Shown here piece by piece: positions 1 through 9,850 of a stretch of DNA of 64,000 nt (position 1 is its first letter; every line of letters starts with the position of its first letter). The stretch spans positions 398,889 through 462,888 of the forward strand of contig NC_092870.1 of assembly GCF_032062135.1 (NCBI RefSeq). Reading direction: 5' to 3'. Below the pieces are notes generated by a model. It saw nothing but the letters and a program-made list of their open reading frames with translations. It had not been told where the DNA came from and did no database searches. Origin of the DNA: Pyxicephalus adspersus. Its lineage: Eukaryota > Chordata > Amphibia > Anura > Pyxicephalidae. The translations under genes and the position numbers were made by a program.

Positions 1-134
1 TTGAGCTCATTGAGCTGCATTGTGACAGCGAGTTACGCAGTCGTTACCAAAGAATGTTCGGAAAAATGTTCGGCCCTCCGGCATGTTCACTTCATCCAAT
101 CTGGCCCTCTTTGAAAAAAGTTTGGACACCCCTG
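1..134. mobile_element. hAT-type transposon terminal fragment
   Basis: The segment ends at 134 with a sequence whose reverse complement begins CAGGGGTGTCCAAACTTTTT. I recognise this as a widespread vertebrate hAT terminal inverted repeat, followed inward by AAAGAGGGCCAGATT. The other end lies outside the window, so this is one end of a non-autonomous or truncated copy. The 8 bases just outside (ccatagag) would be the target duplication, but its partner cannot be seen. Confidence 0.6.
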
Positions 135-1299
135 CCATAGAGGAACATAGGAGATGCAGGTGCCCCATCCCCCAGAAGACAACAAGCAGGAAGGGAATGA
201 GGAGAGGGCCGGATCTGACAGCTCTGCAGGCTGGATGTGGTTGATGTTTGTGCCCTTAATCTAGCTGAACTCCATTCTCCTTAACCACTTTCTGTATATC
301 AAACCTACCAAGTAAGTGTACTAGCTATTACTAAGAAATTAATTTTTGCCTGATTAGGACTATGATTGATTATACGTTAACTGTGTAATTGTCTTTTGAT
401 ACTTGATATACGGATACTATGAAAAAAATGTATTGTAGAGTCTGCACTATTGCCATGATTCTATTGTAACTATATGTTTCCTGTGATATAAGTTTAGTAT
501 GCTGAAGAAGCCTTATGGCAAAACGTGTCGGGCAATGGAGACCGCTTACCGTTATGCGTTCGATTTGAGATAAGCGTGTATATCTTTACGAGTGTACGCT
601 TTTCCTATTACTTGAATAGTTGAACGGTGTATAGTCTGAACACTATTGAACCTATGTGTGTTTTTTGACAAATACAGTGTGTCTTTTATATTAAATTGGT
701 TGCCGCAAAGAACTGTTCTTTCGAATTCTCTTCCTTCTCATTATTTACCTACTAGGCTTGGCAACACACCTAAAACATTTACCAACATGATTGTTGGGCA
801 TCTGTCTCTTTTCACAAGTATATTGGTAACAGGCTTACCATAAAATCCCCATATAATGAACTTCTAATTTACCAAAACTCGATAATATGAGGAACTATGG
901 TACTTATCCAATTAATCTACATAATTAATCATGCAGGGAAAAATCCATTGTACAGTCAGATTGTAAAGGGTGTGGAAATCTTAAGTTTTCATCTTTATTT
1001 GACCAGCTCGGGCTGGCCAAATGTGAATAAATACTTAAAAAAGATTAATATATTGGACATATTTTCATATATCACAGCTTTTTAGGAACTAATGCACAGA
1101 GTACATAGGGATAATTGTCCATCTTTCTTTTTTAGCTATTTCAGTATATTGTTTGGGAAAACTCTTATTTTTGTTAGTGTATGCCCAATTAGCATACACT
1201 AAAGTTCTGAAGATATCCACTTCAATTCATCCAAAAACAATGACAAAATGATGATAGATTACATAAAACAATTGCAAAATACAATAAACTGCCAAGCTA
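135..1299. other. AT-rich DNA without recognisable genes
   Basis: Apart from the hammerhead-like motif near 502-530, I see no coding similarity, terminal repeat or tandem array here. The two open frames of about 60 codons in this stretch have no motif and fit chance in AT-rich DNA. Confidence 0.5.
495..545 (+). ncRNA. Degenerate hammerhead-ribozyme-like motif (PLE-type)
   Basis: In order: CTGAAGA at 502-508 (consensus CTGATGA, one change), a GCC/GGC stem at 510-512 and 517-519 with a four-base loop, AAAA at 520-523 in place of GAAA, then C and a GTC cleavage-type triplet at 527-529. That order is the minimal type I hammerhead core carried by Penelope-like elements. Stem I is not convincing and two conserved core positions are changed, so this is probably an inactive relic marking an old PLE end. 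Confidence 0.4.
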
Positions 1300-1690
1300 C
1301 TGTGTATGGGGGTTTCAAGTGGGGGATTATGAATTCTACAGCATATAAAGACATTTTACACAGTTGTGTTTCCAACCTTGTGGTAGCCATCTGAGGAAGA
1401 TCATTTGCTGTTCCAGCATGATTGTGCCCCCCCCCCCCCCCAAAAAAAAAATAAATGGTTTATTGAGCTTGGTGTTGAAGAACTAAAGTAGTTCACGCAG
1501 AGCTTATTAAACACCATTTGGGGTGAATTGGAATGCCAATTGCAAGCCAGGTCTTCTTGCCTTAGATCAGTACCTGGCCTCATGTATGCTTATTGGGCCC
1601 ACGGACACTCCAAAACCTTGTGGGAAGCCTTCCCAGAAAAGTAGGGGCTGTAATAGCTGCAAGAAAAAGGGGCTAATTCATATACTGTAA
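1300..1690 (+). pseudogene. Tc1/mariner-type transposase C-terminal relic
   Basis: Translation with frameshifts and stops gives the C-terminal half of a Tc1-type transposase. There is an FQHDCAP block just before the poly-C/poly-A tract, a W-F-x-E-L-G-V-E-E-L block near 1460, and then W-G-E-L-E-C-Q-L-Q-A-R near 1520. In intact relatives these surround the second and third catalytic acidic residues. A similar fossil lies at 57150-57450 on the same strand. The reading frame is broken in several places and no terminal inverted repeats were found, so it is an old dead copy. The opposite-strand open frame over the same bases is a shadow. Confidence 0.6.
1427..1450. repeat. Poly-C/poly-A homopolymer junction
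   Basis: About 14 C followed directly by 9 A, sitting inside the Tc1 relic just after its HDCAP codons. It probably grew from a short C-rich codon run by slippage. Confidence 0.8.
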
Positions 1691-2949
1691 TTTCTATAGT
1701 TTTGGAATATGATGTCCAAGTATATCTCTATAGTCACTTACAACATAATTGACACTGAAAATGAATTGAATGTTCTATGAATATTTGCAATTACATGCTA
1801 TAAAAGAATCTTATATAATTTTTTTTTTCTATTAAATGTTTTCTTGTTCTGCTAATATTGGTAAAGACCCATCATGATCCTGCAGGAAGATAAAAAGGCT
1901 GTACCATTGTGAGAGCTACCTTTGTCCTGCTAACAGAGACCTAGTAAAAATAGTTAGTGGACCGATCATCACATAACATTATCTATAAGGGTGGCTATCC
2001 CTTTTAAATAATGGAATTTGTTTTAACTTTTTTACTATTTTCTCTTACTTTTTGAGGAGGTTTGCTTACCTTTTGTCTTTAGCATTGCATATTCCAGCAG
2101 GCTGAGGGCAGTTCATTCTGAGCATGTCTGAGATTGGCTTCCCTTCTGGCGCTTGCTATTCCGTGCAGCATCGTCCTCTTTCTACTTTTTCTTCCTCTGG
2201 TCACCTGATCTTGTACCGTGCAGGTGCAAGATCGGGTGACATGTCTTCCGAATATAAAAAAGTGCTCAATCTCACGCATTCAAAGTGCCGGAAAGAGGGA
2301 AGCCAAGAGATTGCAGGACTTTCCGGGCTCTGTTTGTGGATGGATTGGGTTCATTTCACAGGTAAATACATACAGCGTCACCTTTAATGTTATGTTTATG
2401 TGAAAGCCCAGATTTATCAATGCAAATCCACCATACTGTATCTTCTCCTCCGGATAAATTGTCCTGTCTTTCATCACTTTGAAATATTTTAATGTTCCCA
2501 CTTACTTTACCTAGATTTTATAGGTTGCTATGGGCAAAGTATGAGAAAGTGCCCTAACTAGGCTAAATAGATCCTGAAATCCCCCTCATCTGCCACCCAT
2601 GTACAGTGCAGATCACAGTATAGGCAAAAAGACAAGAAGTGCATGCGTGTTATAAACGGTTTTTGAACTGTACTCTAAGACATACCCACATACCAGTAAA
2701 ATCCAAGACAATTCTAAAAATAGAATTGCATGCATGGGGAATAAGAATGATTAATCCCTGAGGTTATTTTCAAATATGTTACATATTTGTATAGTGGCAA
2801 TAAATCTTTAGAAACCTACAGGTGTACAGGTCATCTTTTCCTTTCAAAAACATTTTTATAAAATGCCAACATTTCTGCTACAAAAGTAAGCAGACCGTGA
2901 CAACAAATGTAAAGTTGAACACAGATTTCATTTTACCCCTCTTGTTCTT
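1691..2949. other. Non-coding stretch, no identifiable element
   Basis: No protein similarity or terminal repeats recognised. The only structure is a hairpin at 2200-2240. Short open frames on both strands around 2080-2500 overlap each other and show no motif. Confidence 0.45.
2200..2240. repeat. Near-perfect hairpin with 14-bp arms
   Basis: GTCACCTGATCTTG at 2200-2213 pairs with CAAGATCGGGTGAC at 2227-2240, with one mismatch and a 13-base loop. It may be the centre of a degraded foldback MITE, but no outer arms were found. Confidence 0.6.
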
Positions 2950-3022
2950 NNNNNNNNNNNNNNNNNNNNNNNNNNNNNNNNNNNNNNNNNNNNNNNNNNN
3001 NNNNNNNNNNNNNNNNNNNNNN
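2950..3022. other. Assembly gap (73 N)
   Basis: A run of N characters. It lies about 80 bases upstream of the only candidate host exon, so sequence relevant to that exon may be missing. Confidence 0.99.
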
Positions 3023-3104
3023 TCCCCTAAATAAAGACATTTTTTTCCTGGCAGCGAGCAATGGCAGGAATGTCACGGCCCTGAATCAGCATTGATTATT
3101 GTAG

Positions 3105-3298
3105 CTGCTATATGAGGAGTTTACAGATAATCATCAGGAAAGGCAGACCGGACCTCTTCCCTGAAACCACGTTAGCCATTCCACCGATTGTTCGAGTAAT
3201 AGATGGCAACCAAGAAACAAATTTAGTTCCAAGGAAAACTGATGATTCCTTGTCAAGAGATTATAAAAGTGTCAGTCAAGTTCACAGCCAAGAAACTG
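3105..3298 (+). CDS. Candidate internal exon of an unidentified host gene
   Basis: An open frame runs through this interval and is bounded by plausible splice signals: an acceptor-like ATTGTAG ending at 3104 (an alternative, TTTACAG, ends near 3126) and a donor GTAAGC at 3299 after CTG. The encoded residues are mixed and hydrophilic, with a proline/isoleucine block (ETTLAIPPIVRVIDG) and no transposon motif. I do not recognise the protein. The sequence is not AT-rich low-complexity like its surroundings, and no repeat family elsewhere in the window matches it. The gap at 2950-3022 limits upstream checking. It could still be a chance open frame; the intact frame plus matched splice sites is the only support. 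Confidence 0.35.
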
Positions 3299-3930
3299 GT
3301 AAGCGACTGGAATCTGGTTTTAAATGGTGTTACAAAAGAAAAATACTGTATATTGTCCTCTAATCACATCCTATCCATGCAGGAATAGAGCAGCTGGTAT
3401 GCAAATTTAAAGTCTACCACCCTTATAAACCAGCTCTTTTGTGCCACGCTAATGACAAAATTCAAGTGTCTGTATATGTGTAAGAAAATGTAAGTTAAAA
3501 GATAATGATATTACACTGTAAGTGCCACCCTCCCATGAAATTAGAGTAGAGATTCATGTCTTTAATGTCAATGTTCAAAGTACAGTGCTGCAGAATATGT
3601 TGCTGAAGACCTAAAAAAATAAATGTTTAATAATGCTAGACTATGGTGAGGGCATTAAAAGGTAAAATTCTGTGGTACCGATATTGATGTGAACAGTTCA
3701 GTGTTGTCAATACATCAATGCTAAATATGCCAAGGCTAAAAAATGTTTCATTTTAATAGTATGTGACTGTGGTATGAACATTAGAATTTTACCTTCTCTG
3801 GTTCAAAGACTTACATGATTGGTACATTGATCTCTGTACATGCTAATGTCAGGGCAAGAATGTATAATATTAATAGCATGTGACAATAAAATGTACATTG
3901 GGGTGTAAGCTTTTCTGTCACATGACAGTT
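3299..3930. other. AT-rich DNA, no gene seen
   Basis: Follows the candidate exon and would be intron if that exon is real. No motif, terminal repeat or tandem array recognised. Confidence 0.4.
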
Positions 3931-4290
3931 TTCCATGTAAAAAATTGATGTAGGGTGCAAAGAACTTGTTTCATAAGGTGTTGAGAACCTTCTCTGTAGG
4001 GTGTACAGAACATGATCATTACAGTGTATAGAATTTGATCTGTATGATTCACGAACTTGCACATTAGAATGTATAGAATCTGGTCTGTAACTTTCACAGA
4101 TCCTGGTCTGCTGGGTGTACAAAACCTGCTCTTTAAGGTGTACAGAAGCAGTTCTGTGGCTGTACAAAACCAACACTGTTTGTGCACAGAACTTGGTCAT
4201 TAAGGTGTACAAAATTTGCTAAGGAAGATGTACAGAACTTGCTCAGCAGCTACACAGGACTTGCTCCGTCTGGTGTACAGAACCCATTTT
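3930..4290. repeat. Degenerate minisatellite, about 27-bp period
   Basis: Roughly a dozen diverged units built on GTGTACAGAACTTGNTC followed by a variable ten-base spacer. Because 27 is a multiple of three, two minus-strand frames stay open for 89 and 133 codons and repeat a nine-residue pattern. Those frames are a by-product of the period, not evidence of a gene. Confidence 0.75.
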
Positions 4291-4667
4291 GGATAACTAA
4301 TTTGACCTTGTGGCCAGTTGCCTGTGAATTTGGGCATTTCAGTCAGTGATCTAACTGGGTCTGATTTATCAAGAGACTGAGAGTACGCTCACCACGGCGT
4401 ATTACCGCGAGCCGAGTGCTACTGCATCTGCCTGCCGGCTTCCAGCATTGATGAGCAGCGGGGCCAAGAATTTCCCAATTAAGGCGATTCATTTTCAGCT
4501 GCACGATTCAGGAGAATCTGTTAAGCTCTGTCAATGGTGATGTCAGAGCAATCAATTAGCACACACCTGGCCCCTGTTCTATGTGCATCTACAGTCCATT
4601 ACATGTCAAGAATCTTTAGTGTTTGATCTTTTTTTGGTAAGTGCTACATTTTTATGTTACATTATAC
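4291..4667. other. Unassigned, possible old MITE remnant
   Basis: Contains a TCTGATTTATCAAGAG phrase near 4360 that recalls ends of short amphibian interspersed repeats, but no second end was found. No coding signal. Confidence 0.25.
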
Positions 4668-4670
4668 TAA

Positions 4671-4885
4671 AGGTGCGTACACACTTCCAATTTTTATCGT
4701 TCCAATCGAACGACGAACGATCGATTGGGCAAAAAATCGTTCGTAAAAAAGTGTACAATATCTACGAACGATCGTGTCGTTACCTCTATGTGCAGGATCG
4801 GTGCTATACGATCGTTCGTGTATATCGTGCAGGAACGTTCGTCGTTCGTTTTCCGACGATAATAATTGGAAGTGTGTACGTAGCT
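4671..4885. mobile_element. Harbinger-type MITE with TAA target duplication
   Basis: The left end AGGTGCGTACACACTTCCAA and the reverse complement of the right end AGCTACGTACACACTTCCAA form about 25-bp inverted repeats with three mismatches. TAA lies directly outside both ends (4668-4670 and 4886-4888), as expected for PIF/Harbinger TWA duplications. The 215-bp interior is full of CGAACGATCG-type self-complementary words, so the whole element can fold back. It has no coding capacity. Confidence 0.8.
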
Positions 4886-4888
4886 TAA

Positions 4889-6369
4889 TTCACAAAATTG
4901 CTTCATTTATTCTTTGATTTGTTTCAGTTGTTTGATACTTTTTGGTTTGGTTGCAACACTGCAAACTAATTTATATCAAGCTGTATATATAATAATTAAC
5001 ACTCTAATATATCATCACACAATAGTATGAATGTCCAAAAAAATTGCGACCAAGCATTTGGGATTTGCTTTAAAAAATTTCATTCTAGTTTGGCTTTAGG
5101 TAAATCCAATATTTGAATAAAGGATTGTTGGCAAAGATGTTATAATACATGTATCAAGGAACATTTAGTTATTTCACTTGTGTGTGTGTTAAAATACATT
5201 TAAATGTATATAAATACATATGCATTTTCATTTTTACTATTTTAACTGGACTGGTTTATGGGGGGGGGGGGGGTTCATCAAGGAAATGTGCTGGTCCAGT
5301 ATAAGTTGATGTGACTTTTAGTAATTTTAATAAATTGTTAGCTTCCTCTGTTGTGGCAATGTTTTTGTGCCTGGTTTCTAATTACGGTTTCTGTTTAGCA
5401 ATTCCTCAGCAATGTTTTGGCATTGTATCCACAAATAATTAGTACAAATGTATGCATGGTTTCCCCTACAAACTGCTACTTAACTCCCCTCGTTGCCTTT
5501 GTCCCATTCTCAAAGTCAGATTGTCATATATTGGTATTTGAATGGATTATGCACATACTCCTTTTATGAATAGTTTGTCATGGTTTTGATTTATTTGCTC
5601 TTTTTTTAATCGTCTAACATTTGCTAAATAAGCTGTGGTTTTCCTTTAATATACTTCACTCTTATAGCTTTGTTTTCATTGTGCTGTGCTGCCTGATCTT
5701 AGCCCTATTGTATACAAGCACACTTCCACTTGCTGTCTAAACAGTTTGTCAATTAGCTGTCCAGCTCAGCTGCATACTCATTTTAACACACCTGATGGTG
5801 AAGGAAGGAGGTCCAGGTTGCCAAGCTCAACATCAAACCACATCGATTGACAAGCTCACAAGCCGGGTCAAGCTCTCCTAAATAGTGGATTGTATGCATT
5901 ATTTAGGTGTTTACATGATTCAAATAGTAAAAGTATAGAAACCTTCCAGGGACAAATTTACTTAGTGCAAAACATATTTTATTGCTTTGACAGCTTTCCA
6001 GGGTGTTTATGCAGGTTTGAATGCCATTTTAGACCTTGGCCCACTATATGTTCACTTCCTTACATCAGCTTGGTAGTGGAAGCACATTAAGGTGGATTCC
6101 TCCTTTAACCGGGAGCAATATCATCCATGAATGTACAGTAGTCTGTGATGTGTCACATTCAATTAAGGATTCTTCCCTGCTTACCAAATGCCACATCCCC
6201 ATTAATATAACAGACATTTTAATGGCAAAAAGGTAATTTACCCGGGACATTAAAGGCATTAAATATACAAATACAAATATCAAAAATTCACATTACATTT
6301 TATTTATACAAAACGCAATCATAAAAATATTTTGGAGGTCCAGTTGTTGGCTTACTTATATACAGATAA
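4889..6369. other. AT-rich non-coding stretch with a poly-G tract
   Basis: No coding similarity recognised. A run of 14 G lies at 5260-5273. Short open frames at 5890-6283 on both strands overlap and show no motif. Confidence 0.45.
5260..5273. repeat. Poly-G tract
   Basis: Fourteen consecutive G bases in otherwise AT-rich sequence. Confidence 0.9.
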
Positions 6370-6374
6370 GCTGA

Positions 6375-6425
6375 TATAGTTCAACGTGTTTCTCGGATCA
6401 AAAGTCCACTTCCTCAGGAACAACT
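6375..6425 (-). ncRNA. Hammerhead-like motif, minus strand
   Basis: On the minus strand: CTGAGGA (6417 down to 6411), a GGA/TCC stem with a seven-base loop, then GAAAC (6392 to 6388) followed by ACGTT. The order CTGAnGA, stem, GAAAC matches the PLE-type minimal hammerhead, with one core change and an unusual cleavage triplet. Similar words occur at 502 and 33433. Confidence 0.35.
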
Positions 6426-6429
6426 TAGC

Positions 6430-7050
6430 CTACAATTGCAAACAGAGTATAAATTATACCAAAAAGGAAACCCTTATTTAGTAACTACTACTGACTTCTG
6501 TTGCCAAACTGACTTCCCAACTGAAACAACCAGGCTAGAGGCCAATCTGTTCCTTGATTCACAAGGTAGGCAGACCACGGAATTCAAAGTAGGAAAACTC
6601 TTTTAGAGAGAAACAATAATCACCAAAATACGTTTAGCCATTCATTGGTTCATTAATTTACATGCCCTACAACCAATTAGCCATCAATACACCGTGATAG
6701 ATGCAGATGGTCTTAGCGTTGACATCTGCTGAATCCAACTGTTAACTTGTGCAGTTTAAAAAATTTTTCCCATCATTGTTGTTTATTAGTCACACCAAAT
6801 CTCATCTTATAAATACTGCAGCCCAAGCTCAATGGGAACAGCTCCTAAAATGAAGTAGAACAACACCCCCATTAATTTCCAAATATCCATAATTAAACCC
6901 CAATATGCATATTTGGGAACTAGGGAGCCCCCCACCTGGGGGTAATGAGTCATCACCTATGATTGTGGGCTCCAATGTTGACGCTGTTGAGGCTGCTTTT
7001 ATACATTTTCTTCAGCCACAGCAAGGGATTTCACTGCCTGCTCTACCTGT
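6430..7050. other. No identifiable gene; leads into gypsy relic
   Basis: No stable open frame. It may contain gag or protease remnants of the gypsy relic that becomes recognisable near 7060, but I cannot support that from motifs. Confidence 0.3.
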
Positions 7051-7059
7051 AGCTCCAGA

Positions 7060-7630
7060 ATTGCAGGATATATGTCAAGTGTAGGGAATCCCTGGCGTTC
7101 AATTGAGCTTGCACCAAGGGAAGTGAGAAACATACGGGTTTATGTAGAAATCTTACCAGGGGCAAATGGAAGCTTTTTCCTGCTAGAGACTGATTCCAAA
7201 ATGGCTGCAAAGAACGGCTTGGAGAATACCTGAAAGGAAAGACTATTGTTTTAAATGTCCTAGAATGGATGTTGTTACTGTTCGGAATATTACTACATAC
7301 CCAGTCATAATACCAGCCTGGCAGGACGTGGCCTATTGTTATTCAGTTGAAACCATTACTTCCTACCCTGCCAAAGTTGAAAATCAAGAAACCAAATTAG
7401 ACTTTCACCTGGAGGATGCCGACAGTTCTTCAGACCACAAGCAAATATTCGGTGAGCAGCTAATGGAGTACAGTGATGTTTTCTCTACCGATTAAATGGA
7501 TATAGGATGTGCTAAAAGCATTCAACACACTATTCGCATGACAGATAACACCCCCTATAGAGAAAGATCCAGACGGATACTTCCCAGAGATTTGGATGAT
7601 GTTCAAGAGTGTTTGAAATGAAATGAAAGA
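7060..7630 (+). pseudogene. Gypsy relic: region upstream of reverse transcriptase
   Basis: Frameshifted reading gives a spacer between protease and reverse transcriptase as in Ty3/gypsy pol: W-R-S-I-E-L-A-P-R-E-V near 7095, then a long open piece (7265-7495) ending L-M-E-Y-S-D-V-F-S, which in relatives precedes the conserved H-x-I region. Stops at 7494 and near 7620 break it. It is the upstream part of the same relic as the RT, RNase H and integrase that follow. Confidence 0.55.
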
Positions 7631-8288
7631 TCAAAACATCATTGTTGTGTCTAAAAGTCCATAGAGAGTCCTTACAGAACTCTGAATCGACGTACTGTTC
7701 CAGATCAATACACTGTTCCTCGCATAGATGAAGCCCTTGATGCTTTGCAAGGGAGCAAATGGTTCACAGTAATGGACATACGTTCTGGATACTTTCAAAT
7801 GCCTATGAGTGAGGAAGATCAAGAAAAGACTGCTTTTATTTGTCCGTTGGGGTTTTTCCAGTTTGCTCTTATGCCCCAGGGAATGAATGGTGCTCCTGCA
7901 ACCTTTCAACGTTTGATGGATCAAACATTGGGAGACCTTTGTCCCACTGGAAGAACACAACCAGAGACTGTTTAAAGTACTTGATCGTTTGAGAACAGAA
8001 GGCCTGAAGCTCTCCCTGGATAAATGTAAGTTTGCTCGCTCTTCAGTAAACTTTGTAGGTCACATTGTATCTGCACAATAGATAGCAACTGATCCTGCTA
8101 AAGTGGAGGTGGTGGTGACCTGGCCTCGTCCCACAAATCTGACTGAATTGAGATCCTTTCTGGGGTTTTGTGGCTATTACCGCCGCTTTATTGGAGGTTA
8201 TTCCAAGATAGCACGCCCTCTTACTGACCTACTAAGAGACTCCTCTGTTTGTGACAAATCTGGCAAGACTCCTTTCAGTGACAAATAG
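7631..8288 (+). pseudogene. Gypsy reverse transcriptase, broken
   Basis: The palm is recognisable: F-T-V-M-D-I-R-S-G-Y-F-Q-M near 7765 (first catalytic aspartate), T-A-F-I-C-P-L-G near 7830, L-M-P-Q-G-M-N-G-A-P-A-T-F-Q-R-L-M near 7870, and the thumb/connection G-F-C-G-Y-Y-R-R-F-I near 8165. The stretch that should hold the YxDD catalytic pair, between the G-D-L and F-K-V-L-D-R-L blocks near 7935-7985, has been deleted together with a frameshift. The enzyme is therefore certainly dead. Confidence 0.85.
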
Positions 8289-8950
8289 ACCTTTTCATGC
8301 GAGGAATCTTTTTTACAGCTCAGGAAAAGGCTTACAGAAGCACCTGTGTTGGCTTATGCAGACCCACAAAAGCCATGTATATTATATGTTGATGCCAGTT
8401 ACGATGGGTTAGGAGGAATTCTTCATCAGGAGTATCCAGAAGGACTGAGGCCGGTTGCATACATCAGCCGAAGTCTTAGCCCAGCAGAAAAGAATTATCC
8501 TGTACACCAACTGGAATTTCTTGCTCTTAAATGGGCCATTGTGGACAAACTGCATGATTACCTTTACAGTGTTCAGTTTCAGGTGAGGACTGATAATAAT
8601 CCCCTTACTTATGTTTTGACTACAGCAAAGTTGGATGCCACTGGTCACAGGTGGCTTGCTGCATTGTCTAATTATCAATTTATGCTCAAGTACAAACCTG
8701 GGCCAAAAAATATTGGGGCCGATGCTCTTTCCAGGCGACCTGGATTGCCAGTGAATATGGAACAAAGTGATTGGGAGGAAGTACCCGGACCTGCTGTGGC
8801 TACTTACTGTGCTACAGCCGCTGTACAAGAAGATCCCATTGCCTTTTCTGATCTGCAAGTTGTAGACTCTTTGGGAGCTGGAGAAGAGTGTGTCCCAGAG
8901 ATGTATTCCTGCCCTACCACTTTTACCACTACCACTACCACAATTATACT
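8289..8950 (+). pseudogene. Gypsy RNase H domain
   Basis: After a stop near 8286 the frame reopens. It reads V-D-A-S-Y-D-G-L-G-G-I-L-H-Q (RNase H-like first acidic residue), R-S-L-S-P-A-E-K-N-Y-P-V-H-Q-L-E-F-L-A-L-K-W-A, a T-D-N-N-P-L-T block and a closing A-D-A-L-S-R-R. This is the standard tethered RNase H of Ty3/gypsy pol. It ends in a TTTACCACTACCA-type simple run, where the minus-strand LTR element begins, so the matching integrase resumes only near 10760. Confidence 0.85.
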
Positions 8951-9346
8951 GTGAATCACCGCATCTTTAGCCCCAACAACAGCCTCTGAGGCAGTAGCTA
9001 CACTCTTGTCACTTGGCTTTTGCAGTATGTACATTTTCCTGGTACCACCCTGTGTGAACCGAGCATGACAAACATAGCATCCATATAGCTTGTCCCCAGA
9101 ACGAGTTCTTATGTGCCTCTGCATGTGACGATCAAGTTTTGAGCTTCTGTAACAAGTATAACTGCACTGATCCCATTGGAAAGTTTTCTATACACTTTTC
9201 TTTTTAACTTTTGTCCGTTTTGGAGGCTTCCTGTTTCCACGCATGTTTTCAGCCTTCCCTTCCACTGGTGTAGCAACTCCTTCTCCAACATGCTTCTGAG
9301 TATCCTGTTCATCAGGCACAACAGTGACGGTTTCTTCCCTCTTTAC
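8950..9346 (-). pseudogene. CTCF: CTCF-derived segment (spliced, internally deleted)
   Basis: Read on the minus strand, with a stop after the basic run, the translation gives N-R-K-P-P-K-R-T-K-V-K-K-K, then K-T-F-Q-W-D-Q-C-S-Y-T-C, then K-L-D-R-H-M. This is the basic linker and first zinc finger of CTCF with its first Cys changed to Trp. It continues without a gap into R-S-G-D-K-L-Y-G-C-Y-V-C-H-A-R-F-T-Q-G-G, the hallmark of CTCF finger 6 and its linker. Fingers 2-5 are absent and no intron separates the two parts, so this is a processed, internally joined copy. It is on the same strand as the LTR, gag-like start and NASP-like piece to its right. CTCFL/BORIS fits less well at the CSYTC and CHARFTQ positions. 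Identity by eye only. Confidence 0.7.
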
Positions 9347-9354
9347 CTAGATTA

Positions 9355-9612
9355 ATTTACTAAACTCTTCCGGCACCTTTTTGCAAACAGGGACAGCTTT
9401 TCCAATCTTTACTTCGCTTAATTTACTAAACTCTTCCCACACCTTTTTGCTAACAGGGACAGCTTTTCCAATCTTTACTTCGCTTAATTTACTAAACTCT
9501 TCCCGCACCTTTTGGGAAACAGGGACAGCCTTTCCCAACTTTACTTCGCTTAATTTACTAAACTCTTCCCGCACCTTTTGGGAAACAGGGACAGCCTTTC
9601 CCAACTGCTCTT
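9355..9612 (-). repeat. Four in-frame 66-bp coding repeats
   Basis: Four copies of a 22-residue unit (G-K-A-V-P-V-S-Q-K-V-R-E-E-F-S-K-L-S-E-V-K, variably I/L before G) follow the NASP-like segment in the same minus-strand frame. The first two units are almost identical; the later two drift (S-K-K-V-W, C-K-K-V-P) and the last is cut by a stop. I do not recognise the source protein. Units are amphipathic and charged and probably helical. Confidence 0.85.
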
Positions 9613-9796
9613 GAAGTAGAACCCCTCTTTTCTCTAGGACTTCAGTAGACTGTGTGAAGTGAGATATGGCACTATCGTGCTTGCTACTGTACTGGTAGGC
9701 CAATCCCCGTTGCAGAGTGCCAACTTCTTCCTCTTTCTCTTTTGTCCCTTCATTCTCTTCATCATCAGACTCAACATCTCCTTCCTCAGCCACCAT
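9613..9796 (-). pseudogene. NASP: NASP-like fragment inside an LTR element
   Basis: The minus-strand frame starting at 9796 opens with an acidic run, then E-E-E-V-G-T-L-Q, then G-L-A-Y-Q-Y-S-S-K-H-D-S-A-I-S-H-F-T-Q-S and V-L-E-K-R. This parallels the histone chaperone NASP, where an acidic tract and an E-E-x-x-G-N-L block start the first TPR motif and G-L-A-Y-x-Y-N-S-x-Y-D-x-A begins a later one. The intervening TPR sequence (about 60-70 residues in the family) is missing. The fragment continues in frame into the 66-bp repeats. It is a partial copy lacking introns and most of the TPR fold. Identification is by motif recall and needs a search. Confidence 0.6.
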
Positions 9797-9850
9797 TGGC
9801 TCAGCTTCTTTGTCCTGCCCTTAAGGCTGTTCTTTTGTCTCAGCAGGAAC

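Noticed and set aside
3811..4212. 133-codon minus-strand open frame
   Set aside because: Its codons follow the 27-bp minisatellite period; the frame is a product of the repeat.
8409..8858. 149-codon minus-strand open frame
   Set aside because: Antisense shadow of the gypsy RNase H domain, which has clear motifs on the plus strand.
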